Source: Neocallimastix lanati (nom. inval.) (lineage: Eukaryota; Neocallimastigomycota; Neocallimastigomycetes; Neocallimastigales; Neocallimastigaceae). Taken from it: 52,500 nucleotides of DNA. Position 1 is the first letter of the stretch. Each line of letters begins with the position of its first letter. The position numbers and the translations under genes were made by a program. Shown one piece after another: positions 12,101 to 22,300 of this stretch. The stretch is from the NCBI GenBank assembly GCA_016946835.1, contig JACVTC010000017.1:1265001-1317500 (forward strand), written 5' to 3'. Under the pieces are notes generated by a model. The model saw only the letters and a list, made by a program, of their open reading frames with translations, was not told the DNA's origin and searched no databases.

Positions 12101-12967
12101 TATAAATGTGTAAAATATGACGATATTATAGAACGTTACTGGAAATCAGTTTCCAGATTTCAAGGTATTAAAGGTCAAAACTACGATAGTAACAAGTTCT
12201 CAAACAATAAAGCTATAATAATGCTAAGCTTAAAATATCCCCAATTCAACTTAGGATTTTCGTGGATTATACGTTTACGCTGTGATTATAAATACAATAC
12301 TACTATTGCTATTAGAATGGGTAGAGTTTCAGAAGATTGTCCAAAGTCTTGCCCCTGTTGTGGTGAAGGTAATCAATCTTTTGAACATTGGATTTTTAAA
12401 TGCGATGCTCTTGCATCTTTTAGATGGAATTCTTTAAATTTCATCGATGATCTCTATGTTTTATTCCTTAGGAAGATTAGAGCGTTTAATCCTCTTTCTT
12501 CCTATGACTCTATTTCTGATTTTGAAGATTATATCAATCATTATATATACTTGTTCCTTCTTGGTGGGACTTTAGTTTTAAATGAACTACATTTCGATAG
12601 TGGGGAACAGAGACATTTAAATGAACTACTTTTCAAAGGTTCATCTGAGTCACCTGTTCCAAAAATTGTGGGCTTGGCGGAATTCTTAACAAGGGCAATA
12701 CCTATCATAAGTAGTTCGTTTGAGCTATTATTTGATAGGTATTGCAAAATATCAAACTTAACCAAGAGCGTCGACGTCGTACTGATAAGGCATAATGATA
12801 ATACAGGATTATCATCTATTACTACGAAGGGTGATTCTCGCCCTAGTAGTTCAATAAATGATGAATCCGGGGAGAGTTTAGTGGACACCACACTATCTAT
12901 TTTAAAGATGTTACTTCTAAATTTTATTTCTTTTTTATTTGATAGGAAGGGAAAAATTCCCGCATAG
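9146..12967 (+). CDS. LINE endonuclease-reverse transcriptase polyprotein
   Basis: 1273 residues from the ATG at 9146. The frame is open upstream to 8990, but that part runs through another element's tail and poly(A), so 9146 is preferred. An AP-endonuclease-like domain comes first (about 9250-9900): SWNINGWN, CLQETGK, VGDFNM, IDHVIYN and GISDHKPI carry the expected Asn, Glu, Asp and His residues. Reverse transcriptase follows (about 10640-11600): NNKAPGPDGIPIEFYKALF, FLDLKKAYDSVP (motif A Asp), RQGCPLSPILFNLFIND, and FADD at 11365-11376. Near the C-terminus a cysteine/histidine cluster, CPKSCPCCGEGN..FEHWIFKC from 12338, resembles the zinc-finger region after many LINE RTs. It would nick DNA and copy its own RNA at the nick. 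Clade assignment needs a tree. Confidence 0.93.
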   Translation: MFCLINKSFASEGEDHSFFQILHLNSNSSFFNLCVSWNINGWNTEKRDSILYLNSTFKPICICLQETGKSKYLPKDVSSPLIPYYNSVFLKANPKTPGMRGLFIGVHSSCSFFQEPFLYKYIISVNITSFWNQKCTIGNIYFLQSKWKEARLVAFDELSQWLRFHNRKNVPAVLVGDFNMSLKKIKTYISNNFPNWYIAPLYGNQFTYAKGTRSSCIDHVIYNEALASHINKTSVCTSFYGISDHKPILLSCNKVLSDGFIRPTKVSKWSTHICKTKNSDILSHNYFSILENDLDSHYNSLTADEMVEKFINTANNIGKDIKAFIPTNLKGSAFHCPYYIKKLSHEKHIAFRNIKPYFNCENVDNYLEQFNKYEKLCKLIKKTKSKFRSARFKANIVKIGNYFLNKDFKNGWRCLKKMAKPSYSSTSLTCIKSKFGQDIISPSKQLDRWAEYYKDLASDPSGHSLNRNYWNHALRNISLRSSTWNINDPITIEDIKKTISSMKNNKAPGPDGIPIEFYKALFCNEELLESHPAAGKCLKLIFNKIWNGSFPKKWNSASIVSIPKKGDLSDCSNYQGISLINVGLKIISKIITDRISTYALSHNFIRPEQFGFRNREECISLFISVREICQRRKFQGKFTYLAFLDLKKAYDSVPIFNILTKLYHYGVRGKCFDFLCNLYTSSKARARFASMLSNEFPIKRGVRQGCPLSPILFNLFINDILNDCEKYGVNVGRKKCCGGLFADDVVLIAPSAKNLEKLLKKVHKWANLNEMTFGIEKYATMVIKPMNFQPPPNYSDPTFYLGKNDIPKVSSYVYLGIPFSDDLLLEHIISHMHFKVRKSLLSFTRFFSNKLIPIVYKKKVLQSFVISKVIYYSPLLGSNKSRTARIQTLINTGLFWCIGSFSKNGKTNTENNDYIRHNSTMSTYALSRDLSIPPIAGVCAALQIKSFAKWSKSNCIIKDLIKSIPKMPYYSWTKESRTLYKKIKKYKCVKYDDIIERYWKSVSRFQGIKGQNYDSNKFSNNKAIIMLSLKYPQFNLGFSWIIRLRCDYKYNTTIAIRMGRVSEDCPKSCPCCGEGNQSFEHWIFKCDALASFRWNSLNFIDDLYVLFLRKIRAFNPLSSYDSISDFEDYINHYIYLFLLGGTLVLNELHFDSGEQRHLNELLFKGSSESPVPKIVGLAEFLTRAIPIISSSFELLFDRYCKISNLTKSVDVVLIRHNDNTGLSSITTKGDSRPSSSINDESGESLVDTTLSILKMLLLNFISFLFDRKGKIPA

Positions 12968-13099
12968 TACAACTTGCCAAAATACATAGTATTTTTGAGC
13001 TTTTTATTTTTTAATTTTTTAACTTTTTATTTTTATTTTTAATTTTAAATGTACTTTTTCACCTACATGTATTTTTTAATATAAAATTAATAAAGTTAT

Positions 13100-13117
13100 G
13101 GAAGTGTATTCTCTTCC
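13100..13117 (+). repeat. LINE 3'-end hairpin, copy 2
   Basis: Same 18-base stem-loop as at 8992, here followed by CTGTTT and a poly(A) tract at 13124-13165. It closes the intact LINE. Confidence 0.8.
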
Positions 13118-13119
13118 CT

Positions 13120-13165
<46 letters not shown>

Positions 13166-13167
<2 letters not shown>

Positions 13168-13830
13168 CAGATAGTACTTATCTTTTCTTTTTTCTACTTT
13201 AGTGATTATCATATTAATATATTTTATTATCTTTATTCTTTTACTTTATATGAATTCTTGCTTTAAAATATTTCCAGTTTAATACATTAGTCCTACTACA
13301 AGTTTTAATTTATTATTCTCAACAATAGTCAAACTTCAATGTTATGTTATACAAAATTATCACAAATTTAAACTTTAAATTTTACAATATTATTATTTTA
13401 AATATCTTACAATAATTGTGTACTAAATTCGACTCTATATTATTCAAACTTTCACCATTGTGGATGTGTATTCAACAAATCTTACATGATATTCATTCAT
13501 AAACTCAAAAATTTGTTAGTAAAAAAACTTTACAATTGTATTAGTAATTTATCTAGTTTTTTTTGTAATATCATTTTTTCAATAGTTAGAAATTTTCACC
13601 AATATATGGTTCTTTTGTTATTATTAAAGTAAATACTCTCAATAGTAATACCTTTAAACAATTCTATTATTTGTTAATTGATGAAGACCATTGTCTTCAT
13701 TCCTCTGTTAAAATTAACTATAAAGAATGTAAAGGTTATTCAAATTCTATTGACCGCAAATCCAATTATAATTAAGTTAAAAAAAACTAAAAAAATCAAG
13801 AGAAAAATTAAATCCTTTTTTTGGTATTCC
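13166..13830. other. Sequence between two LINE copies, with one short non-repetitive open stretch
   Basis: This lies between the poly(A) of the intact LINE and the first recognisable residues of the next copy. Most of it shows nothing. An open stretch of 61 codons at 13590-13775 has ordinary amino-acid composition (for example LLIDEDHCLHSSV and YKECKGYSNSIDRKSNYN), in contrast to the simple-sequence frames elsewhere. It has no start codon in context and no family I recognise. It may be the 5' part of the degraded LINE or a fragment of another element. Confidence 0.35.
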
Positions 13831-16339
13831 CAGAGATTTCTATTCAAGTCATCTTTATTCTAGCTCTTTTTTCTTCAATTTATGCTCTAGCTGGAATATA
13901 AATGGTTGGAATTCTGAAAAGAGAGATGGTGTTATGTATTCACATTCAGTATTTAAATCTATATGTATTTGTCTTCAGGAAACTGGTAATAGTAAGCTTC
14001 TCTCTAAAGGGAACTCTCCTTCTATTTTTGGTTACAATTCTGTTTGTCTTCGTGCTAATTCCAAAATCTCTGGAATGAGAGGTTTGTATATAGGTGTTCA
14101 TAATTCTTGTTCTTATACTGCTGAAAATGCCGACTACAATTTACATTATATCAGTTAGTCTGACGTCATTTTGGAATCATAAAATGTTCTATTGGCAATA
14201 TCTACTTTCCTCAATATAGATTGCCTGAAGCTCGTTTAAATGCTTTCTCTGAAATGGAAAAATGGTCATAATAAGGAAAACTCACCTGTTGTTCTTTTAG
14301 GTGATTTTAATATGCCCTTCGAAAGATTTAAGAAGTATATTATCAAAAATTTCCCTGACTGGACTGTTGCTAATATTACTGGAAGTAGTATTACTTATTC
14401 TAAATGTTCTAAATTTTCTTGCATCGACCATAATATCTATAATAAAGCTATGATTTCTCATGTACATTTATCTTTTGCTTGTTCTTTTGCAAATGATATT
14501 TCTAATCATTATCCTATCTTCTTATCTTGCAATAAGAATCTTTCAGATGGTTTTAATAAACCTAAGAAAACTTTTGAATGGTCTAAACATATTTGTAATA
14601 CACAGAATATAAATATACTATCTCATAATTATTTTTCTGTTTTAGCAAATAATCTTGAATTCATATTTAATGAAATATCAACAGATGATATGGTTAAAGA
14701 ATTTATTAGTACTTCAATTAGTGTCAGTAAAGAAATTAAAGATTTTATTCCCCTCCATATTTAAAGGCCCTTCTTTCCTCTGTCCAGAGTATGTAAAGAA
14801 GATTTCAATTGCCAGACATTTAGCATACGAAAAAAAAAAATTAAACCTTTCTCAGATTGCCCTTCAGTGGATGTTTATTTAGATCAATTCATTCAGTATT
14901 GTAAATTATGCAAAGCTTTGAAAAAGCTTAAAAGTACCTTACGTTCAAATTGTTATAAAGTAAATATTTTCAAAATTAGTAACTATTTTATAAACAATGA
15001 CTATAGTTGTGGTTGGCGTGGTTTCAAGAAGATCTCTTAATCTACATATTCAGCTTTTACTCTTCATCTTGTTAAATCTAAATCTGGTCAGGATCTCATA
15101 AACCATATCCTTTCCATACCACGTTTTTCTTGGTCAAAAAAAACACTGGTACTCTACAGGAAAATTAAGAAAAAGAATATCACTAAATTCAAAGATGTTA
15201 TTGAATCATATTGGCCTGATAATAGTAAATTCCAAGGAATTAAAGGTACGAATTACGATAACTTCAAATTTATAAATACTAAAAATTTATTCAAGCTCAG
15301 CCTTGACTACTCTCATTTAAGTTTAGGTTTTAATTTAAACTTAAGATTAAGAGCTAATTACAAATATAATACCACTATTTCAATTAAAAGTTTCTGACGA
15401 TTGTCCTAAATTCTGCCCTTGCTGTGGAAAAGGTGATCAATCTTTTATCCATTGGATATTTGAATGCTCTACCTTTTCTCTATGTCGATGTAAATCTTTA
15501 GATTTTATCAATGTTTTATTCATTTTATTTGCCAATAAAGTAAGGAATCTTTCTTTACTTCCTTCTTATTCTAATAGTTTAGAATATGAAAATTTCATAA
15601 ACAGGTTTATATATTCCTTCTTGGTGGTATTTCAGCTTTAGATGTGCTACAACTCGATACTGGGGAACAGAGACATCTAAGTGAAAAACTCCTAAAAAGT
15701 TCACAGGGTTCGATTGTTTTGTATATTGTGGGGCTTACAGAATATCTTGATAATATAATACCGATCATCAGTAAGTAGCTCTCTTAAGTTACTTTTTTGA
15801 GAGGTTTAGCAAAAACACTTTCATTACCAAGAGTGCCGACGTCGTACCGATATGGCAAAGAAATAGTGCAGTTAGAAGTCCTGTTAATTCTCATCAATAC
15901 ACATTTATTAACAGCACAAATTAACAGTTCCAAACACAGAACCCTTAGTAAATAATTCAACTTTTGATGATCTTTCTTGTGGTTCAGGGGAGAGCTTAGT
16001 GGATACTACACTATTTATTTTAAAGATGTTGCTTCTATGTTTTATTATTTTAGATTTAACTGGTGATCATGTTACTTCACATAGTATACATCACACCGAA
16101 ATTTTTTTAACTTTTGAACTTATTTTTATTCTTTATTATATTAAATTTTCTATAATTTATTAAAATTTGTTTATGTTTAATTTTTTTTGTTTTACTTAAC
16201 CTTTTACATACATTTTCCTTTTTTTATCTTTTAATTATATAATGTATTTTTTAAAAAATGTAATACATAAAAATATTTTAATTTATTTAGTAAATCACTG
16301 GAAGTGTATTCTCTTCCTAGTCTAAAAAAAAAAAAAAAA
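13831..16339 (+). pseudogene. Degraded LINE copy lacking the reverse transcriptase domain
   Basis: Homology to the intact LINE starts near 13860 (SWNINGWNSEKRD, CICLQETGNSK) and runs through the endonuclease region with a stop at 14156-14158, frameshifts near 14160-14240 and 14760, and further stops. At about 15095-15110 the sequence jumps from the KSKSGQD equivalent straight to the region after the RT (SIPRFSWSKK). Relative to the intact copy this is a deletion of about 1.56 kb that removes the whole RT. The zinc-cluster region (FCPCCGKGDQSFIHWIFEC) follows near 15410-15470. The copy ends in a 3' UTR, the hairpin at 16300-16317 and poly(A) at 16323-16339. Several reading frames of 60-170 codons here are pieces of this pseudogene, not separate genes. 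Confidence 0.85.
16300..16317 (+). repeat. LINE 3'-end hairpin, copy 3
   Basis: Same stem-loop as the other two copies, followed by TAGTCT and poly(A). TAGTCT is the terminal hexamer variant also echoed at 17612-17618 and 17695-17701. Confidence 0.8.
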
Positions 16340-16497
16340 AGAAGTTAAGAATTTAAGAAACAATTTATTACATTTGTTGATGAAGTTTTTATTAATTTTT
16401 CTCTGACTGTATATGATAAATCATTTATCATTTATCTAGGATAGAGATATGGTAGGAAAAATCAATCGAGGCTAAGGCGTATAAGAAAAATAAATTT

Positions 16498-17071
16498 GAA
16501 AAAAGGAGAGACTAATTAAAACTCAAATTTAAATATCCTGAATATATCATTGGCTTCCGATGGGTATTTTGTGCCAGATGTGGATATAAATTCGATACTC
16601 ATGTTGCCAAAGCCGCCAATATGATTGAAGACGACTGTCCAGAATGGTGTTCTTGCTGTTATAGAAAAAATAGTAATCCTCGATTGGAATGTTGGCTTGC
16701 TAAATACTATCTTTTCAGTGAATTTCGAATGAAATATTTTATGGATATTAAAATTTTTTTTTGAAAAATATTTTGTAATTACCAAATATTGTCCAATATC
16801 AAATAGTAATGATGTAAACATTATTGTCACAAATTTGAATAATATAGAATCAAATACTGATTCTATATTGTGATAGTAGTAATGAAGTGTATGATATTAA
16901 TAATAATAATTATAACAATAGCAATAGTGTTGTTAATAATAGTAATGGTATTGATAGTGAAAATTTGAATATTAATATTAGTGATAGTGAAAATAATTGT
17001 ATCGTTACTAATAATGAGGAGAATTGATCAATTGGTGAAAATCTTGTTAATATTAGTAATTTTCTGAATAA
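16498..17071 (+). pseudogene. LINE C-terminal fragment, second subfamily
   Basis: Plus-strand translation from about 16508 gives LKFKYPEYIIGFRWVFCAR, then DDCPEWCSCCYRKN and LECWLAKYYLF. This parallels LSLKYPQFNLGFSWIIRLR..EDCPKSCPCCGEGN..EHWIFKC of the intact LINE. Downstream, decayed Asn/Ser-rich coding sequence (NNIESNTDS) matches 8579-8865. The fragment has no 3' UTR or poly(A) of its own: it ends at about 17071, where the 5' end of another LINE-derived sequence starts. An opposite-strand frame across 16516-16830 is a shadow. Confidence 0.7.
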
Positions 17072-17632
17072 TGAGTGTGTAAATATATATGTGACATGAT
17101 ACCAATTATATAACTTCCTTCTTGATGGAAGAGGTGCAGACATAATTGATTTAAATTATAAAAAGGAATGAGAAGTTTTGTTTAATAACCAAATCATCTC
17201 TGATGATTATTCTAAAACTCTATTCTTGGTGTGATCCACAGCTCTCTTTACAGAAATTATGCATAAGGCTAGTACTGGACAAAGATTGTTATTCTGACGG
17301 TATTAAGCGCAAACTAACCAGGAACGTCAATGCTGAAAATGCAGCAAGACAGGCTAGCAGGTCTAATATAATTGTTAGTGTAGAGTGCATTTGATTTGAG
17401 AAAAGATTAGTGTCGTTGTTCCTCTCACAATGATGACTTAAGAGATAACTGAAAAGAAGCATGTCTTATAAAAGCTGCGTATATGAAATGTTTTTTATAT
17501 TATTAACCTTACTTAGAGGGATGCTCGTGTCGACGCCGAAACGGTATGTCAAAGAGTCTGATTCGTTTAAGGAAGAGACTGGAGGCTCTATTGTCCTCTC
17601 CTCTTGTTAATACCAGTCTAAAAAAAAAATCA
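17072..17632 (+). mobile_element. Short chimaeric LINE-derived element (possible non-autonomous derivative)
   Basis: The first 120 or so bases match the 5' end of the intact LINE (GTGTGTAAATATATATGTGAC.., then ATTATATAACTT.., up to AACCAAATCATC). The 400 or so bases after that are unrelated to the corresponding LINE region and noticeably less A/T-rich. They include a 63-codon open stretch at 17203-17394 with no recognised family. Near 17520-17560 the words GTGTCGACGCCGAAACGGTA recall a GTCGACGTCGTAC motif in the LINE tails (near 12770 and 15837). The sequence ends with CCAGTCTAAAAAAAAAA, resembling the LINE terminus. LINE-like ends with a foreign middle suggest a non-autonomous passenger, but a nested or rearranged insertion is also possible. 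Confidence 0.45.
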
Positions 17633-18203
17633 TGTATTTTATTTTCATACATATATATTATAAATATTATTTATAATAAAAATAAAATTTATTCCAAGTC
17701 TAAAAAAAAAATGAAATAAAATAATATTACTAAAAATGACAAATGTTTTTTAAATGAATAATAAAAATTTTATGGAAGGATTAAAAAAAAAAAAAAATTG
17801 TTGAGGTAAAAGTAATTAATTAGAATCAGTTAACTACTGGGTATTCGATTATTCCACTTTTTCTATTATTATTTGACCGAAATCATTAGATTTCATTAAT
17901 GACCTTTTTATTTCATTTGGAAGTTAAAATAAGGAATTTACCTTTATTTTTTTTTCCTATTCATTTAAATATAGTATAATCATAATATAAAATAACATTC
18001 TTAAAGCGGTTTAATGCTTTTAAATAAATACAAAAAATTTTGTAGAAGGATTATAAAAAGACTAAAAAATAATAATAATAAAAATAAAAAATAAGTAGAC
18101 AATAATAATTTTATTCCTATAAATAATTGATCATTATTTTATTATTATTATTTTTTTATGAAGCAAAACAAAAACAAAACAAAATAATTATAATAATAAT
18201 AAT

Positions 18204-18267
<64 letters not shown>

Positions 18268-18359
18268 TGATTCATATCTTTGAAATATCTATAGTTTAAA
18301 GGGAAAAATAATTTAATTATTATTATTGAAAGAATAAAGTTTAGAATAAAATTAAATTA
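17633..18359. other. Spacer with degraded LINE tail sequence and TAA microsatellite
   Basis: A second CAAGTCTAAAAAAAAAA terminus at 17694-17710 and AATTTTATGGAAGGATTA followed by poly(A) at 17767-17798 look like worn LINE 3' ends. Sequence at about 17870-17960 parallels the C-terminal coding part of the degraded LINE near 15505-15570 (TTTATTTCATTTGGAAGTTAAAATAAGGAAT..). A TAA repeat occupies about 18190-18266. No intact frame is present. Confidence 0.45.
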
Positions 18360-18650
18360 CAATTCTCTGACTGGATTAAATTTATTAACATTTTTAAATG
18401 CTTAAATTACACCATTAATTCCAAATTACATACAAATTGGTGATTTTATTACTTATTCTGATATTGATTTTGGAAATGAAAAATAAGATCATAAAACTAC
18501 ATCAAGAAACTTAGAATGTTTCATCAATATACCAATTTATTGGACTTCGAAAAATAAAAAATCCATAGCACTATCAACTGCTGAAGCTGAATTTTTTAGC
18601 ATTGCATAATTAACTAGAAAATTTTTAATTTAAATATCATAATATTTGAA
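18360..18650 (+). pseudogene. Relic of a copia-type RNase H
   Basis: Reading in one frame gives YSDIDFGNEK, a stop, DHKTTSRN, then IYWTSKNKKSIALSTAEAEFFSIA before another stop. This is the copia RNase H signature (YTDSDFAG..DRKSTSG..WTSKKQ..ALSTAEAEY) with stops and substitutions. No LTRs belong to it. It is older than the two complete copia elements that follow. Confidence 0.8.
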
Positions 18651-18789
18651 TTATTCAAAAAAGAAAAACAATTCATATAATAACGTATTTAATTTAATAA
18701 AATTATTAATTACTAAAAATTATAATTATTATTATTAGTTTTATTTTTATAGTTTATAATATTATAAAAACTATATATATATATATTAA

Positions 18790-19317
<528 letters not shown>

Positions 19318-19331
19318 GATTAAGAGTCTCA
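19318..19331 (+). promoter_or_regulatory. Primer-binding site of copia 1 (tRNA-Lys(CUU) anticodon arm)
   Basis: GATTAAGAGTCTCA directly follows the LTR. Its reverse complement TGAGACTCTTAATC corresponds to positions 27-40 of a eukaryotic tRNA-Lys(CUU): the 5' anticodon stem strand, the loop with CTT, and two stem bases. It does not match a tRNA 3' end. Priming by a half-tRNA cut in the anticodon stem is known for Drosophila copia and yeast Ty5, there with initiator tRNA-Met. The tRNA sequence is recalled, not searched. Confidence 0.7.
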
Positions 19332-19392
19332 GTTGACTCATATCATTTATTATTAAAAGTACTTAATTAATCCGTTTCACCGCTTCGAAATC

Positions 19393-22300
19393 ATGCAAGA
19401 CTTTAACTTAGCTAAGGACCAACGCCTCCATGGAAAATCCAACTTTAATGAGTGGAAATTCCTTATTGACAATGCCGCTAAACGTCAAGGTATTAAGGAA
19501 TTCATGGAAGTCGACGATGTTATCAACAAGGTAATTACTAAATTAATTACCAAAATGTTACCGCAAGCTCCTGCCGCACCTATTCGAAATAATAATGCTG
19601 AGGTTAATCGAAACAATAATGTTGATATCAATACTCAGCTAACTAACTTTTTTGGTAATCCTCTTAATCATATCAGATTAGTTGAGGAAGCAGAAAGGAT
19701 CGATGCTGACATGATACTCATGATCAGTAAGAATGTCGATGATTCTGTTTTAAGAGAAATCAGCAGACTTAATAATGGTTTCCGTATAATGGAAAGACTC
19801 AAATCAAAATATGGAAATTCAAATGCTGATATGGAATACTGGCTTAAAAGGTTAAGAAGTATTAAAGCCAGAGATAGAAATCAAATCATCGAAAAGCTAG
19901 AACTTATGAAAGAAACTTTCGATGATATGGAAGAACAACATGTGGAGATCACTGATAAGGAAAAATTAAAATATCTCTATAACGTACTACCGGATGATTA
20001 TAAAAATATCATTCAAATTAATTTGAATAGTGACCCTAATGTATATATTAATAATCTCAAAAGTTTTATTTATGCAAAATCTTACCTAGAAAATTGGGAA
20101 GATAACAAAACCATTGAAAAAGATGATCCAATGGATCTAGATTTTATCAGTAGAGGAAGAAGAACTAGTAATTCCTCAAAGAAAAATGAACACAACAACC
20201 ATAATAACAAAAGCTCTAACTCTAAGAAAAGAGGAAAGCAAAATGGTAACCAATATAACAATAATAATAAAAATAATAGTAACAAAGACAATAATAATAA
20301 ATCATATTGCCACATTTGTGAAGTTAAAGGACACTCTACCAGAAACTGCATATATAATATGAAGACGAAGTCAAATCATAATAAAGGGAGGCAAGAAAAG
20401 CTTCAAGTAAAGACCACATTAAATGATTATCCAAAGAAGTCTTTACATTTGATAAGTAAAATTTCTGATCCAGACAGTGCCAGTAGTTATGACGATAATT
20501 TTGATTTTGAAGACGCAAGGGCACTGATAGAAAAACAAGAAGAAATAAACATTAACAATAAGGTTAAATTTTCTGGATTAATTGAATACGTGAATGATAG
20601 TTTTATTATTCCAAAGGAGATAACAATTCCTAATAAAAAAGAGGAATTATATGTAAACAACATCAATTATTATGAAGAAAATGATAAGACCAGTGAATGG
20701 TTATATGATACTGGTGCTGGAGAACATATAACTAATGATTTTAATTTGTTAAATAATTTTATTCACTGCAAAATAAAGTTAAGATGTGCCAATGGGACAA
20801 TGTGTAGCTTCAAAGGATATGGTACTTACGAATGTTACATTAATGGAATATATGTACGACTAGACAGGGTATTATATTCAAAATCTGCAACTAAAAATCT
20901 TATTAGTGGAATAGAACTGGCCAAAATAGGATATAGAGTCATTATTGACACTGATGATTATACACGTGGTAGATTTAACTTATGGGGTCCAAATAATGTA
21001 TATATAGGAACTTATTATTCTACAAATGATAATCAATTCTTAGTAAATACTTACAAGATTAATAAAAACTTTGAAGAAAAGGATAAAAATATTATGGCTT
21101 TAAACGAAGTTGATGAAAAAAGCCTTGAAATTTGGCATAGAAGACTAGGTCATTATTACCTAGAAAACATAAACAAATATCTAAGTTTACACCAAATAAA
21201 AACTCCTAAATGCATAGAATGTAAAGTAGCTAAAATATCAAGGAAATCACACGGAGGAAAAACACCGAAAGCTACGAAAATATTAGAAATAATACATTCA
21301 GACATTTCAGGTCCATACAATTCATCTATCAATAATAAAAAATACTTTATTACATTCATGGATGAATTCTCAAGAAAAGTATGGATATATACTTTAAAAT
21401 CTAAAGCCGAAGCCCCCGAATTAATTGTGGAATTCTTCAAGTACTTAAATAACCAATTTGAAGAATATAATATTAAAATATTTAAATCAGATGGAGGAAA
21501 GGAATTTAAAAATAAAACAGTTAATAAATACTGTAAAGAAAATGGAATAGAAAAAACCTATTCTCCACCAGGTTGTCCTGAAGTTAATGGAAAAGCTGAA
21601 AGAATAAACAGAACTCTTAGAAATTCAGCTAAAACTCTTCTATATTGGGCAGAATTATCAGAAAACTTTTGGAATTTCGCCATAAAACAGGCATGCTACA
21701 TATATAACTTAATTCCCCATTCGGGAAATAAATTTTTAATTCCCAATGAAGTATTTTATAACAAAAAGGTAGAGTTAAAACATTTAAAAACTTTTGGTTG
21801 TGTGTGTTATTACAGGGATGATACACAACACAAATCAAAATTTTTACCAAATGCTAAGAAGGGCGTATTCTTGGGATTTGATGATAAAAAATATTCATAT
21901 ATTATCATAGATATTGAAAATAATAAAATACATTATACTAACGATGTAGAATTCGTTGAAGAAGAGCCTAGTAAACACAAATACGAAACAAGCAATTATA
22001 AAGACTCTTACTTCTCATTTATGAAAGACAACAATAGAAAAGATATGAATCCAGAAGATAATATTATAAATGAAGATAATAATATAAATGAAGATAATAA
22101 TATAAATGAAGATAATAATATAAATGAAGATAATAATATGAACAATGAAAATAATTTTAATGGAAGAAACATCTTAAATGAAGAAAACATTTTAAATGAA
22201 AATATTAATAATGAAAGGACTACTAATACAGAACATAAAAGTAATTACATTAAAAATAAGCATGTCAATAATATATCGTTAAATGAAGAAAATCAAGAAT

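Larger units (their letters stand above)
9046..13165 (+). mobile_element. Apparently intact non-LTR retrotransposon (LINE)
   Basis: The element starts near 9050 with GTGTGTAAATATATATGTGAC, a 5' end shared with the derivative at 17073. It has a leader of about 100 bases, one long reading frame (9146-12967), a 3' UTR, the hairpin at 13100-13117 and a 42-base poly(A) tract ending at 13165. There is no separate ORF1. No clear target-site duplication can be seen because both flanks are A/T-simple. The frame is uninterrupted and all catalytic motifs are present, so it may be recent and autonomous. Confidence 0.85.

Noticed and set aside
12541-12987. 148-codon minus-strand frame
   Set aside because: Lies antisense to the LINE polyprotein C-terminus, which has clear motifs on the plus strand.
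16516-16830. 104-codon minus-strand frame
   Set aside because: The plus strand here carries a recognisable LINE zinc-cluster region, so the minus frame is a shadow.
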